Assembly: GCF_027214025.1 (NCBI RefSeq)
Contig: NZ_JAPWHB010000009.1
Span: forward strand, 1 to 64,000
Direction of reading: 5' to 3'
From: Parahoeflea alexandrii
GTDB lineage: Bacteria > Pseudomonadota > Alphaproteobacteria > Rhizobiales > Rhizobiaceae
Length of the DNA stretch: 64,000 nucleotides
The translations under genes were made by a program, and so were the position numbers. Shown here piece after piece: positions 8,578-17,462 of this stretch. Below the pieces are notes generated by a model, which saw only the letters and a list, made by a program, of their open reading frames with translations, was not told the DNA's origin and made no database searches. Within the stretch, counting starts at the first letter, position 1; each line of letters begins with the position of its first letter.

Positions 8578-9453
8578 CTACCACATGCGCGGATCGATGA
8601 TGGATGCATCATTGCAGGAAAGCCCGGCGAAGTCGATCTCGACACTTGCGGCAAGCGCCAGCGCGTCAGTGATCTCCTCGAGTTCCGCTGCACTGGTCAC
8701 GCCGCAGACGACGGATTCGACATCCTCGTTGCGGGCGATGAAGGCCAGGCAGGCCGCCAGCGGGCTGATGCCGGCCTGTTCCGCCGCCGCGCGGAAGCGG
8801 TCGATATAGGGCATGGCCGCCCGGCGCTTTTCAGGGATGGCGGAGCGGTCCATCAACAGCAGTCCCTGCAGGAACGCCGACCTGATGTGGCTGCTCACCC
8901 CGTTGGTGCGGGCGACGCCCAATGCGCCGCTTGCCTGCATGCGCTGGTCAAGCACGTTCATCGGGGCCTGCATCACATTGACCGGATAGCGCTCCATCAG
9001 GGTCAGGAGTTCGGCGGGATCGTAGACCGATACGCCGATGGAGCGGACCAGGCCTTCGCTCTTGGCGTCGCTCAGTGCACCCCACAACAGGTCGCCGCCG
9101 CGGGCAAGCAGATCCCCCGGCCAGTGCACGAGCACACCGTGGAGGCTTTCAGTGCCAAGTCTTGTGAGCGATGTTTCGATCGACCGCCGAACCTGGTCGG
9201 CATCCTCGGCAAGGATTTCCTCGCGCCTGAACTGCGGCGTCTTGCTGATCAGCTTGAAGTCTGAAGCCGCCTTGAGTTCACCGAGCACCTGCTCGGACGT
9301 GCCATAGGCCGGCGCGGTATCAAGAATGTCGATACCGCGCTTCTTTGCCACGTCGAGAATGGCATGGGCATCATCCAGCGAAATCTGCCCCCGGGTGTTG
9401 GACACACCGTAGTTGAGGCCGAACTGCGCCGTTCCAAGCGAGAGCTTTGCCAT
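8578..9453 (-). CDS. Aldo/keto reductase
   Basis: NADPH-dependent reductase fold of 291 residues from ATG 9453. A GTG nine bases earlier is possible. Visible features are LGTAQFGLNYG at the N-terminus, DILDTAPAYGTSE (catalytic Asp and Tyr), GVLVHWPGD, SIGVSVYDPAE and VVCGVTSAAELEE near the C-terminus. This subgroup is common in nonulosonic acid and capsule loci. It is followed at once by Gfo/Idh/MocA copy 1. The role is probably reduction of a keto-sugar intermediate; the exact step is unknown. Confidence 0.82.
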   Translation of the reverse strand: MAKLSLGTAQFGLNYGVSNTRGQISLDDAHAILDVAKKRGIDILDTAPAYGTSEQVLGELKAASDFKLISKTPQFRREEILAEDADQVRRSIETSLTRLGTESLHGVLVHWPGDLLARGGDLLWGALSDAKSEGLVRSIGVSVYDPAELLTLMERYPVNVMQAPMNVLDQRMQASGALGVARTNGVSSHIRSAFLQGLLLMDRSAIPEKRRAAMPYIDRFRAAAEQAGISPLAACLAFIARNEDVESVVCGVTSAAELEEITDALALAASVEIDFAGLSCNDASIIDPRMW

Positions 9454-9498
9454 GCACGTCACACCCTGCTGGAGTTCAGATACAGCGGCTCAGCTGGC

Positions 9499-10542
<1,044 letters not shown>

Positions 10543-10600
10543 TCAGCGCGTCGAGGCCAGCCCCATCGAAAGCTTCTCTATGCAGTCAGGTTGCTGCCGG

Positions 10601-12274
10601 TCAGCCCGTTGCAGCAACGAACTCGGTAGTTTTTGAAAGATCGCCAATCCGCAAGATGTCAAGATAGCGTGCGACTGCGGCATGCGGGCTTCCGTAAACC
10701 ATTTGTTGCCCGTGATGCAAGAGCAACGCCTTGTTGCAGCGGTTGAGCACAAACGGAACACTGTGGGTAACGATGATGACAGCCTTTGCACGATCAATGG
10801 TTTCTTCCATCCGGCGCGCGGCCTTCTGCTGGAAACCGATGTCACCGGCGTTGAGCAATTCATCGAGCATGATGATATCGGGAGCCACGGCGGTCGCGAT
10901 GGAAAACACCAGGCGGCTCTTCATTCCGTCCGAATAGAACTTGTAGGGCTGGTTGATGAACTCACCCAGCTCCGAGAATTCGACGATACTCTGATAGAGA
11001 GCGTCAGCCTCCTTGGTAGACATGCCCATGAAGCAGCAGGCCAGCCGGATGTTTTCCGAACCGGAAAGCTCGTCGCGGATGCCGAGGCCGGGGCTCAGGA
11101 GCAGCGGTTTGGCGTAGAGCGAGATGGCCCCTTCCTGGATCGGCACAAGCCCGTTGATCGCCTTCAGAAGTGTACTCTTGCCGGCGCCGTTGGCGCCGAT
11201 GATACCGAGAATATCGCCGGGATAGACGTTGAAACTGACCCGGGAAACGGCATCGAATGTGGGCGCCTTGCGGAACCTGAGCAGATTCTGGGGCGCCCAT
11301 TTCTTGGCCGGGTTCTTGAAGAGCCTGATCGTGACGCCCTCGACCTTGACCGATGGAACCGGCAGGTCATCGACATGACGCTTGCGCCAGGCGGCCGCGG
11401 TTTCCGCGGGCAATGCCGACAGGATCTGGTCGACGCCCCAGTCCGGGAACCCCTTGTTGACGGTGAGGCTCTTGTCGAGAAGGACAATCAGCTTGTCGCT
11501 GAGCGGCGCAAGATCGACGTCGTCGAAGGTTGCCAGAAAGTCGCAAACTTCGGTCAGATCGCCCGAGTCGATGATACCGTTGAGCTCGTCCTGCAACGTA
11601 CCGCTTGCCGCGTGTTCAAGCCCAGTGAATTCACCATCCAGGCTCCACACCTCAAGGCCGTGTATCAAGGCCCCCAGATCCGCGGACTCATCACCCAGAA
11701 GATTGATCTCGAGCCGGTCGCTCTTCAGTTCGCCGTCGATCTTCTTGCGAAGCTTGAGCGTTCCGTTCACATAGATGCTGACGCGTGTGGGCGAACGCAC
11801 CAGGGTGATGAACACCAGCTTGTTTTCCAGATGGATTACCGATGCCGTTTCAACCCAGGTAAGCGACTTGTTGCTGACCCGCAGGGAGCGCTGCTTTGTG
11901 CCGTCCATCGAGATGTAAAGATTGTGGTCGATGTTGGACGACAGGTCGATGAGCATGTGCATCGCCACCGAGCCGCTCCGGTCAACTGCACCCTGCCAGT
12001 TCAGTTTCACCGTCTCGCGAGACATGGCCACCATGTGAAAGCCACCCTGTTCAAGGAGAGTAGCACTGCCATCCCCTTCAACCTCGGCGCGGTCGAGCCA
12101 ATGCTGGCTACCGTGCTCATAGGTCGAGAGCGTACGCTTGGCGTTGTTGACTTTCAGCAGCTGCTCAAGTTGCGCATTGTAAAGCGCACTGTCAGTCTGA
12201 CCCTTAAGAGCCAGCTCCCTGATCCGCGCGCCCGTAGCAGGGGCGGCGCCCCGGTTCATGTTTGTCTCGTTCAT
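10601..12274 (-). CDS. Polysaccharide export ABC ATPase with N-terminal LamG-like domain
   Basis: Nucleotide-binding subunit of a Wzt/KpsT/TagH-type exporter, 557 residues. The C-terminal half is the ATPase: Walker A GANGAGKST at 360-368, ABC signature YSDGM at 447-451, Walker B IIMLDE at about 467-472 and the switch His in IVTHS at 501-505. The first 330 residues are not part of a normal ATPase. Residues about 55-215 read as a beta-sandwich of laminin-G/concanavalin type (SIYVNGTLKLR, HGLEVWSL), followed by a helical linker. Wzt proteins of some O-antigen systems have a carbohydrate-binding domain at the C-terminus; here the additional domain is N-terminal. The permease gene lies 15 bp upstream. 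Confidence 0.88.
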   Translation of the reverse strand: MNETNMNRGAAPATGARIRELALKGQTDSALYNAQLEQLLKVNNAKRTLSTYEHGSQHWLDRAEVEGDGSATLLEQGGFHMVAMSRETVKLNWQGAVDRSGSVAMHMLIDLSSNIDHNLYISMDGTKQRSLRVSNKSLTWVETASVIHLENKLVFITLVRSPTRVSIYVNGTLKLRKKIDGELKSDRLEINLLGDESADLGALIHGLEVWSLDGEFTGLEHAASGTLQDELNGIIDSGDLTEVCDFLATFDDVDLAPLSDKLIVLLDKSLTVNKGFPDWGVDQILSALPAETAAAWRKRHVDDLPVPSVKVEGVTIRLFKNPAKKWAPQNLLRFRKAPTFDAVSRVSFNVYPGDILGIIGANGAGKSTLLKAINGLVPIQEGAISLYAKPLLLSPGLGIRDELSGSENIRLACCFMGMSTKEADALYQSIVEFSELGEFINQPYKFYSDGMKSRLVFSIATAVAPDIIMLDELLNAGDIGFQQKAARRMEETIDRAKAVIIVTHSVPFVLNRCNKALLLHHGQQMVYGSPHAAVARYLDILRIGDLSKTTEFVAATG

Positions 12275-12289
12275 AGTGAACTCCGGCGA

Positions 12290-13129
12290 TCAGATAAACG
12301 AAAAGAAGTGCCGGCGGGCGCGACCCAAAAGCCTCAGCGCCCCGAAGGAACAAAGCAGCCCGATAACCGTGATCAAGAAGAGCGGCCAAAGTGGCGGCAG
12401 CTCATGCCTGAGTATGATTTCCCGATAGGCTGGCAGGATGTGCGCGAAAGGATTGAGGTAATAATAGGTAAGATACTGCTCCGGAATCCGCTCCACCGGA
12501 TAGATGCCGGGAGAGAGATAGAACCAGATACCGGTAATGACGTTCACGCCTCCGGCAAGATCGCGCACAAACGCACCCGCGGTGGCAAACAGCACAGTCA
12601 GGAACAGCATGATCGAGAGCTGGGCCATCATCGGGAAGACAAGGTAGACGTAGCTGGGATGCGGCGGGTAACCCATCATCGTGGCAAACAGGAAGAGCAC
12701 CATCAGGGCTACAAGGAACATCGCGAACTCGACCCCGATATAGGCCAGGATAAGCGAGAACACCGAGAAATTCGTCTGTTTGAGGACCGATGAATAGCTT
12801 GCAAAGGTAACGGGGGAACCATCAACCGTTTTGGCGAGCCAACGCCAGAACACCACTGCGATGTAGATGTTCAGGAACTGGCCGCTGGGCAGATTGCCGC
12901 GCATCAGAATTTGCGTCAGGAAGAAGTACACAAACGCCATGAAGATCGGCTCGATCGCGAGAAAGAAAATGCCGAGCGCTTTCTCGAAAACCTTGCTCTT
13001 CATTTCGGACTGAACGATCAACCGGATTTTTGACCATTCGGACGCCATCGTGCGCTTGGAATCTTCCCAGGTCAGCGGCGCGTAAGTGCTACCTTGTGGC
13101 GTGATTTTCTTGTAAAGGGACTTGTCCAA
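12290..13129 (-). CDS. Polysaccharide export ABC permease (Wzm/KpsM type)
   Basis: ABC-2 membrane subunit of 279 residues with six predicted helices. These begin after a cytosolic stretch of about 50 residues with an amphipathic segment (SKIRLIVQSEMKSKVF) typical of this class. The loop GIWFYLSPGIYPVE and YYYLNPFAHILPAYREIIL match the family's conserved C-terminal region. It starts with TTG at 13129 behind GGAG. It is immediately followed by its ATPase gene. The pair would move a finished lipid-linked glycan across the inner membrane. No outer-membrane Wza or KpsD partner is in the window. Confidence 0.9.
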   Translation of the reverse strand: MDKSLYKKITPQGSTYAPLTWEDSKRTMASEWSKIRLIVQSEMKSKVFEKALGIFFLAIEPIFMAFVYFFLTQILMRGNLPSGQFLNIYIAVVFWRWLAKTVDGSPVTFASYSSVLKQTNFSVFSLILAYIGVEFAMFLVALMVLFLFATMMGYPPHPSYVYLVFPMMAQLSIMLFLTVLFATAGAFVRDLAGGVNVITGIWFYLSPGIYPVERIPEQYLTYYYLNPFAHILPAYREIILRHELPPLWPLFLITVIGLLCSFGALRLLGRARRHFFSFI

Positions 13130-13291
13130 CTGCCACTCCAGTTATCGGCATTTACCTGCCTTTAGAGGTCGGCCCGTCTCTATCACCCGCCTTGTCGCAA
13201 AGTCAAGGAATACACCCCACGGCAACGGCCATGGTGATCGGGCCGCGGAAGTCTGGATCTCCAGGCGAAATCCGCCGGCTTGGGAACCGGT

Positions 13292-14335
13292 CTAACGGCC
13301 CAAAACCGAGCGAATGGCTGCGCCGCATGCCTGCACGTTTTGACACTCGTTGACCCAGCTTGCGAACCGGCTGAGCCGAAGCCCCTGATAGGATTGATCA
13401 GGAAACCAGGAATAGCTCGGGACACCGGCACGGCCCGCCTCGGCCAGCAGCATCGAGTTGAGGCCGAAGGCGATGTCGGCGATCGCGAACAGTTCGGGCT
13501 TGTCGAGGTTATGCCCCTGAAGAACCAAACCGGCTTCATGCCGGGCGGCGAACGCCCCCCAGTCATGGGATTCCGCCGGGTGCGGACGGATCATCACATG
13601 CATCGGTCGCTCGGCATCTACCGACATGGACCTAACCTGCGCGACCAGTTCGTCGGCAGCGAGGTAGATGTCTTCTTCCTCCGCCTGATCCCATTGCCAG
13701 CCTTCTGAATCGGCAAAACCATATTCGGAGACGAACATCACCACGACGGCATCGGGGGCAATCCCGAGTCGTTCGCGAACCCGGGGCCCGAGCGCAGGGT
13801 CCGCCGGCGCCAGGGAAGCCCAGAGCAACGGATGCTCGAACGTTACGACCGTATCCACCGGACATCCCAACTCCTGCAGCCGGTCGCGGCACCATGGATC
13901 CGGAACGGCGATCGCGTCGGGCTGGTAGCGCCATCTGTCGGTAGGCGTATCGCCGGCAAACCGCTGCCAAAGGTTCCAGTAATGGTCGACAATGGAGATG
14001 ACCGGGACGCCGGCCTGGCGGGCCGCCTCGATCAAAGCCTTCTCGATCGTGAATCCGACGGAGGCGCCGACGATCACACGGTCGGGCCGATGCTGTTTGA
14101 CTGCCTTGCGGGCGATATCGCGAAGGTCCTCAGGCGACAACCCCGCCGCGAGCGCCTGAACCTGATCGGCGCGGTCTTCGAAATAGCGGTCAGCGGGACT
14201 TTCAAGCAGTACAAGCAGGGTGTCGTCGGCCGGACGCCCGCTCATGAAACGCGCTATCAGCGAGCCGGCGCCCGCCTCCCGCGCACCGACAAGCAGCCGG
14301 GGCGCGTCGAAGGCATCGGCCAGCAGGCTAGCCAT
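13292..14335 (-). CDS. GT-B-like surface carbohydrate protein, family not recognised
   Basis: 347 residues from ATG 14335; a TTG nine bases earlier is also open. The layout suggests two Rossmann-like halves. The first has DRVIVGASVGFTIEKAL and VISIVDHYWNLW; the second has VVVMFVSEYGF, MHVMIRPHPAESHD and DIAFGLNSMLLAEAGRAGVP. An Arg-Pro-His-Pro followed by a Gly-Val-Pro helix is seen in CDP-glycerol-type and capsule transferases of GT-B fold. I infer a glycosyl or glycerol-phosphate transferase. It overlaps the upstream oxidoreductase gene by 8 bp, and is the last gene of the sialidase/oxidoreductase sub-operon. Confidence 0.55.
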   Translation of the reverse strand: MASLLADAFDAPRLLVGAREAGAGSLIARFMSGRPADDTLLVLLESPADRYFEDRADQVQALAAGLSPEDLRDIARKAVKQHRPDRVIVGASVGFTIEKALIEAARQAGVPVISIVDHYWNLWQRFAGDTPTDRWRYQPDAIAVPDPWCRDRLQELGCPVDTVVTFEHPLLWASLAPADPALGPRVRERLGIAPDAVVVMFVSEYGFADSEGWQWDQAEEEDIYLAADELVAQVRSMSVDAERPMHVMIRPHPAESHDWGAFAARHEAGLVLQGHNLDKPELFAIADIAFGLNSMLLAEAGRAGVPSYSWFPDQSYQGLRLSRFASWVNECQNVQACGAAIRSVLGR

Positions 14336-15338
14336 CGCGGACAACCTGTCCGGTTTCCAGCGAGCGGCGGATCATGTCGCCAACACGGACGGTTTCAAAA
14401 CCGTCGTTGACTGCCGATCCATCCCAGGGTCCGTTCTTCACCCGATCCAGGAACCGGTCGATCATCGGTTCGAAAAATCCGCGCTTGGCACCATGAATAT
14501 CGACATATTCATAGGTGTCCGGAGCGATAACCGCGTTTTCGTCCTTGAACAGGCGCACGTTCATGTCGAAGTCGGCGACTTCGAGCGCTCCGCCGGATCC
14601 GCGAACCTCGAACACTGCCTCACGCGACGTGCCGGACAGGGGCGGCGTGACCCAGGAGATCTCAAGCACCGCATCGACGCCATTGGCAAAACGCAGGTTT
14701 GCGATCAGATAATCGTCCTTGTCGCGCAATCCGGCGCGGGACCGTGCGAACACCTCGACCACTTCACTGCCGGTTACCCAGCGCATGATGTCGACGTCAT
14801 GCGGGGAGAGCCAGTAGACCAGATCGGTCTTGCCGAGCACGCGCTCGGCCCGCTTGCGATTGGAGTTGCGCCTTGCAAAGATGTGGCGCACCTCGCCGAC
14901 TTCGCCCGCGTCCACCAGGCGCTTCATTTCGGAAAAGCGGGAACTGTAACGCAACACGTGGCAGAGCGCGCCGAGCTTGTCTGGCCGGTCCAGCAAAGTG
15001 ACCAGCTGCTCGGCATCCGACATCGAGGTGGCGAAGGGCTTTTCCAGAAGGATATGCTGCCCCGCATCCACGGCGGCGCGTACCGGCTCCACGCGCACCC
15101 ACTCGGGCGTCGTGATGATGGAGGTCGTGGCGTTGGGGAAATCCTTGTAGGGGGCGGCAAAATCGCTGCCCGGATATCCGGCAATGCCGTAGCGGTCGGC
15201 AAAGTCCGCGGTTTTCTCGGGGGTATTGCCGACAACCGCGACCAGTTTGCAATCGGCACGCTGGGCGATGATGCTGCCGTAGATATCGGCCATCAGGCCG
15301 GTGCCGATCATGACGATTTCTATGGGGGCCTGGCTCAC
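14328..15338 (-). CDS. Gfo/Idh/MocA family oxidoreductase (copy 2)
   Basis: 336 residues with GTG start at 15338 overlapping the upstream oxidoreductase stop by 4 bp (GTGA). NAD(P) motif VMIGTGLMADIYGS lies near the N-terminus; the LLEKPFATS segment provides the family Glu-Lys-Pro; YWLSPHDVDIMRWVTGSEV holds the conserved His-Asp. The C-terminal domain is the usual mixed sheet. The neighbouring sialidase-like gene and copy 3 are translationally coupled to it, suggesting that these three act on one substrate. Confidence 0.85.
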   Translation of the reverse strand: MSQAPIEIVMIGTGLMADIYGSIIAQRADCKLVAVVGNTPEKTADFADRYGIAGYPGSDFAAPYKDFPNATTSIITTPEWVRVEPVRAAVDAGQHILLEKPFATSMSDAEQLVTLLDRPDKLGALCHVLRYSSRFSEMKRLVDAGEVGEVRHIFARRNSNRKRAERVLGKTDLVYWLSPHDVDIMRWVTGSEVVEVFARSRAGLRDKDDYLIANLRFANGVDAVLEISWVTPPLSGTSREAVFEVRGSGGALEVADFDMNVRLFKDENAVIAPDTYEYVDIHGAKRGFFEPMIDRFLDRVKNGPWDGSAVNDGFETVRVGDMIRRSLETGQVVRDG

Positions 15339-16192
15339 GAGCGGTAAGTGTCCCTGTTGTCGATTTCCTCGAGCAGTTCGATAGCTGCCAGCGAGCTTTC
15401 GAGCGCGATTGACGACTTGCCGGGCAGGAACCCGTTCAGCAGGTGGTCCAGTTCGGCATGGTAATAGGCGCCATCCAACTCGACTGTCTCGATCTGCTGG
15501 CCGGCTTCATCGATGCGGCCGATGGAATAGAATTCCGGCGTATCGCGCACGAGGGTGAGCGATCCGGCATTGCCCGACTTCATGTCGAGGTGCAGGTGAA
15601 TGAAGCGCGGACCGAAGGTGATCTGGTGTTCGGTAATGTCGTGGCCGGCCAGTTCAAGCAGCATTTCGAGGGCATGAATGCCGTAGAAGAATGCGCTGTT
15701 GAGGCGAGGATCCGGCCCCAGGTCGGTGCAGGCGGCCGGCGCCGACGCCAGATAGGTCGCCTTGCCCTTCGCTGCATTGCGGACGCTGACCAGTTCGGGC
15801 GTGAAGCGCAGCGGCGACGCCGAGCACAGGGCCACGCCCCTGGCGCGAGCAGCCTCGATCAGCTTGCGGGCATTGGCCGCGTTCTCGGTGAACGGCTTGT
15901 CGACGAATGTCGGGACGCCCGCCTCGATCGCTGACAGCGCGGGAGCGGCATGACCGTCGGCAAAGCGGCCGATGACCATCGCGAAGTCCACGTCCTGCAA
16001 GGCTTCGGCCGGCGTGGCCGCGACCTTCTCGATGCCGAGCGCCTTGGCCTTGCTGGCAGTCTGCTCGGGGTCTTCGCCCCAGATCGAGGTGACCCTGGCC
16101 ACCGACGCGAATGGTGCGTCGGCGCCGTTGATGCGATTGGCGAAGGCTTCGGTGTGGGTGCTGTCGGAGCCCAGAAAAGCGATACGGATCAT
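15335..16192 (-). CDS. Gfo/Idh/MocA-like oxidoreductase (copy 3), divergent
   Basis: Shorter member, 285 residues, with an atypical nucleotide motif (IAFLGSDSTHTEAFANR) instead of Gly-x-Gly-x-x-Gly, and VDKPFTENAANARKL where Glu-Lys-Pro is normal (Asp replaces Glu). FFYGIHALEMLLELAG occupies the place of the conserved His-Asp helix. The altered cofactor loop means it may bind NAD differently or act as a non-catalytic partner of copy 2. It overlaps the sialidase-like gene and copy 2 by 4 bp each, so it is tightly coupled to both. Confidence 0.72.
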   Translation of the reverse strand: MIRIAFLGSDSTHTEAFANRINGADAPFASVARVTSIWGEDPEQTASKAKALGIEKVAATPAEALQDVDFAMVIGRFADGHAAPALSAIEAGVPTFVDKPFTENAANARKLIEAARARGVALCSASPLRFTPELVSVRNAAKGKATYLASAPAACTDLGPDPRLNSAFFYGIHALEMLLELAGHDITEHQITFGPRFIHLHLDMKSGNAGSLTLVRDTPEFYSIGRIDEAGQQIETVELDGAYYHAELDHLLNGFLPGKSSIALESSLAAIELLEEIDNRDTYRS

Positions 16193-17319
16193 GGCAGCTT
16201 CCAGTGCGTGCCGCAGACGTGGCGGGTGCCGGTGTCATCAACGAAATAGTAGACCGTGAACATCTTGCCCGGCTCGAGTTCGATGCTGAACGGGTAGCCG
16301 CAATCCCAGGTCGGGCTATCATCGCGGATGATGATTTCCTCGTCGACCAGCCAGGTCTGGCCGCGGTCCTTGCTGATGGCGCAGCGGATGCCGTAAGGCG
16401 CGCGGCGGTAGCCGTAGGTCGCCAGAAGGTCGCCGTTCGACAGCACCATCAGGCTGCCGGGCTGGCCCCAGATCCCGGTTTGCTGCGGGAAAGTCCAGCA
16501 CAGTCCGCCATTGAGGCTGCGTGCAGTGACCAGGTTGCCGACCATGCCGACCGGCATGAACTGGTCGCCGCTGGTGTGATAGGTCTCGTCGGCGCGGATC
16601 ATCGCCAGCATTTCGCCGCCACCAAGCGAGATCAGAGACGTCTCGTTGTAGTTGATGCCCTGCAGCTCGGAGAAGCGGCCTTTCTCGTCCGAGGCGATGC
16701 GGATCGGCTCGCACCAGGTCCGGCCGCGGTCGAACGAGCGCACCACCCAGGAGATGTCGGAGCGCTGCGGCGCGCCGGTGTAGACGGGTGCCAGCCACGA
16801 TCCGTCGGCCATCTCAACGATCGGGTCGCGCGAGCAGGACCCGCCGATCTCGGGCACGTCCTCGACGCCGATCTCCGTCCATGTCTCGCCATTGTCGGTC
16901 GAGCGCATGATCATGTTGCCAACGACGGAGGTCACCAGACCATGCTCGGCGCGATGCGAGAAGATCTTGCGCGGAGGTTCGCCACCCACGGCGCTGGTCG
17001 GGCGGATGTCGAGCGCGACGAAGCGGCAGATCACGCTGCCGTCGGCCAGCACGGTCATCGCCGGATCATTGACGCCCCAGCGGCCCTTGTAGACCAGGCG
17101 GCGGTTCTCTTCCGGCCAGGTCTGGCCCATGTCGTCGGACGTGATCATGTAGATCGCGCTGTCCGGATCGTGATGGGTGGCGACGTTGTTCTTGGCCGCG
17201 TCCGAGCTGAACTTTCCGGCCCGGCGGAAGGCGACCGCCAGTTTGCCGTTGGGCAGGATCACAACATGGGGAAAGGAACTGTAGGCGTCGCTCTCGCGAT
17301 AAATGGTGACGTGCTTCAC
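16189..17319 (-). CDS. BNR-repeat sialidase-like protein, predicted cytoplasmic
   Basis: 376-residue beta-propeller protein with GTG start and GAGG upstream. Five Asp-box repeats (Ser-x-Asp-x-Gly-x-Thr-Trp and variants) are visible: SDDMGQTW, STDNGETW, SFDRGRTW, SLNGGLCW (degenerate) and SKDRGQTW. FRRAGKF near the N-terminus may supply an Arg of the sialidase site. There is no signal peptide or anchor, so it should stay in the cytoplasm, unusual for a secreted-type sialidase. It is coupled to two Gfo/Idh/MocA genes. It could process an intracellular nonulosonate or related sugar, or be a non-hydrolytic propeller enzyme; sialidase activity itself is unproven. Confidence 0.78.
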   Translation of the reverse strand: MKHVTIYRESDAYSSFPHVVILPNGKLAVAFRRAGKFSSDAAKNNVATHHDPDSAIYMITSDDMGQTWPEENRRLVYKGRWGVNDPAMTVLADGSVICRFVALDIRPTSAVGGEPPRKIFSHRAEHGLVTSVVGNMIMRSTDNGETWTEIGVEDVPEIGGSCSRDPIVEMADGSWLAPVYTGAPQRSDISWVVRSFDRGRTWCEPIRIASDEKGRFSELQGINYNETSLISLGGGEMLAMIRADETYHTSGDQFMPVGMVGNLVTARSLNGGLCWTFPQQTGIWGQPGSLMVLSNGDLLATYGYRRAPYGIRCAISKDRGQTWLVDEEIIIRDDSPTWDCGYPFSIELEPGKMFTVYYFVDDTGTRHVCGTHWKLP

Positions 17320-17462
17320 TTTTTAGCCTCGGGCTGGATCATTCGACATCGGTTTGGTGCCCTGAAACGGGCGGATGGTCCTCTAAGACGCGATTTTTTC
17401 ATCGCTGGCCTTCGCTCTTATCTGTGCAATACGGTCTTTCTGCAACCCCGGTTTTGGATTGT

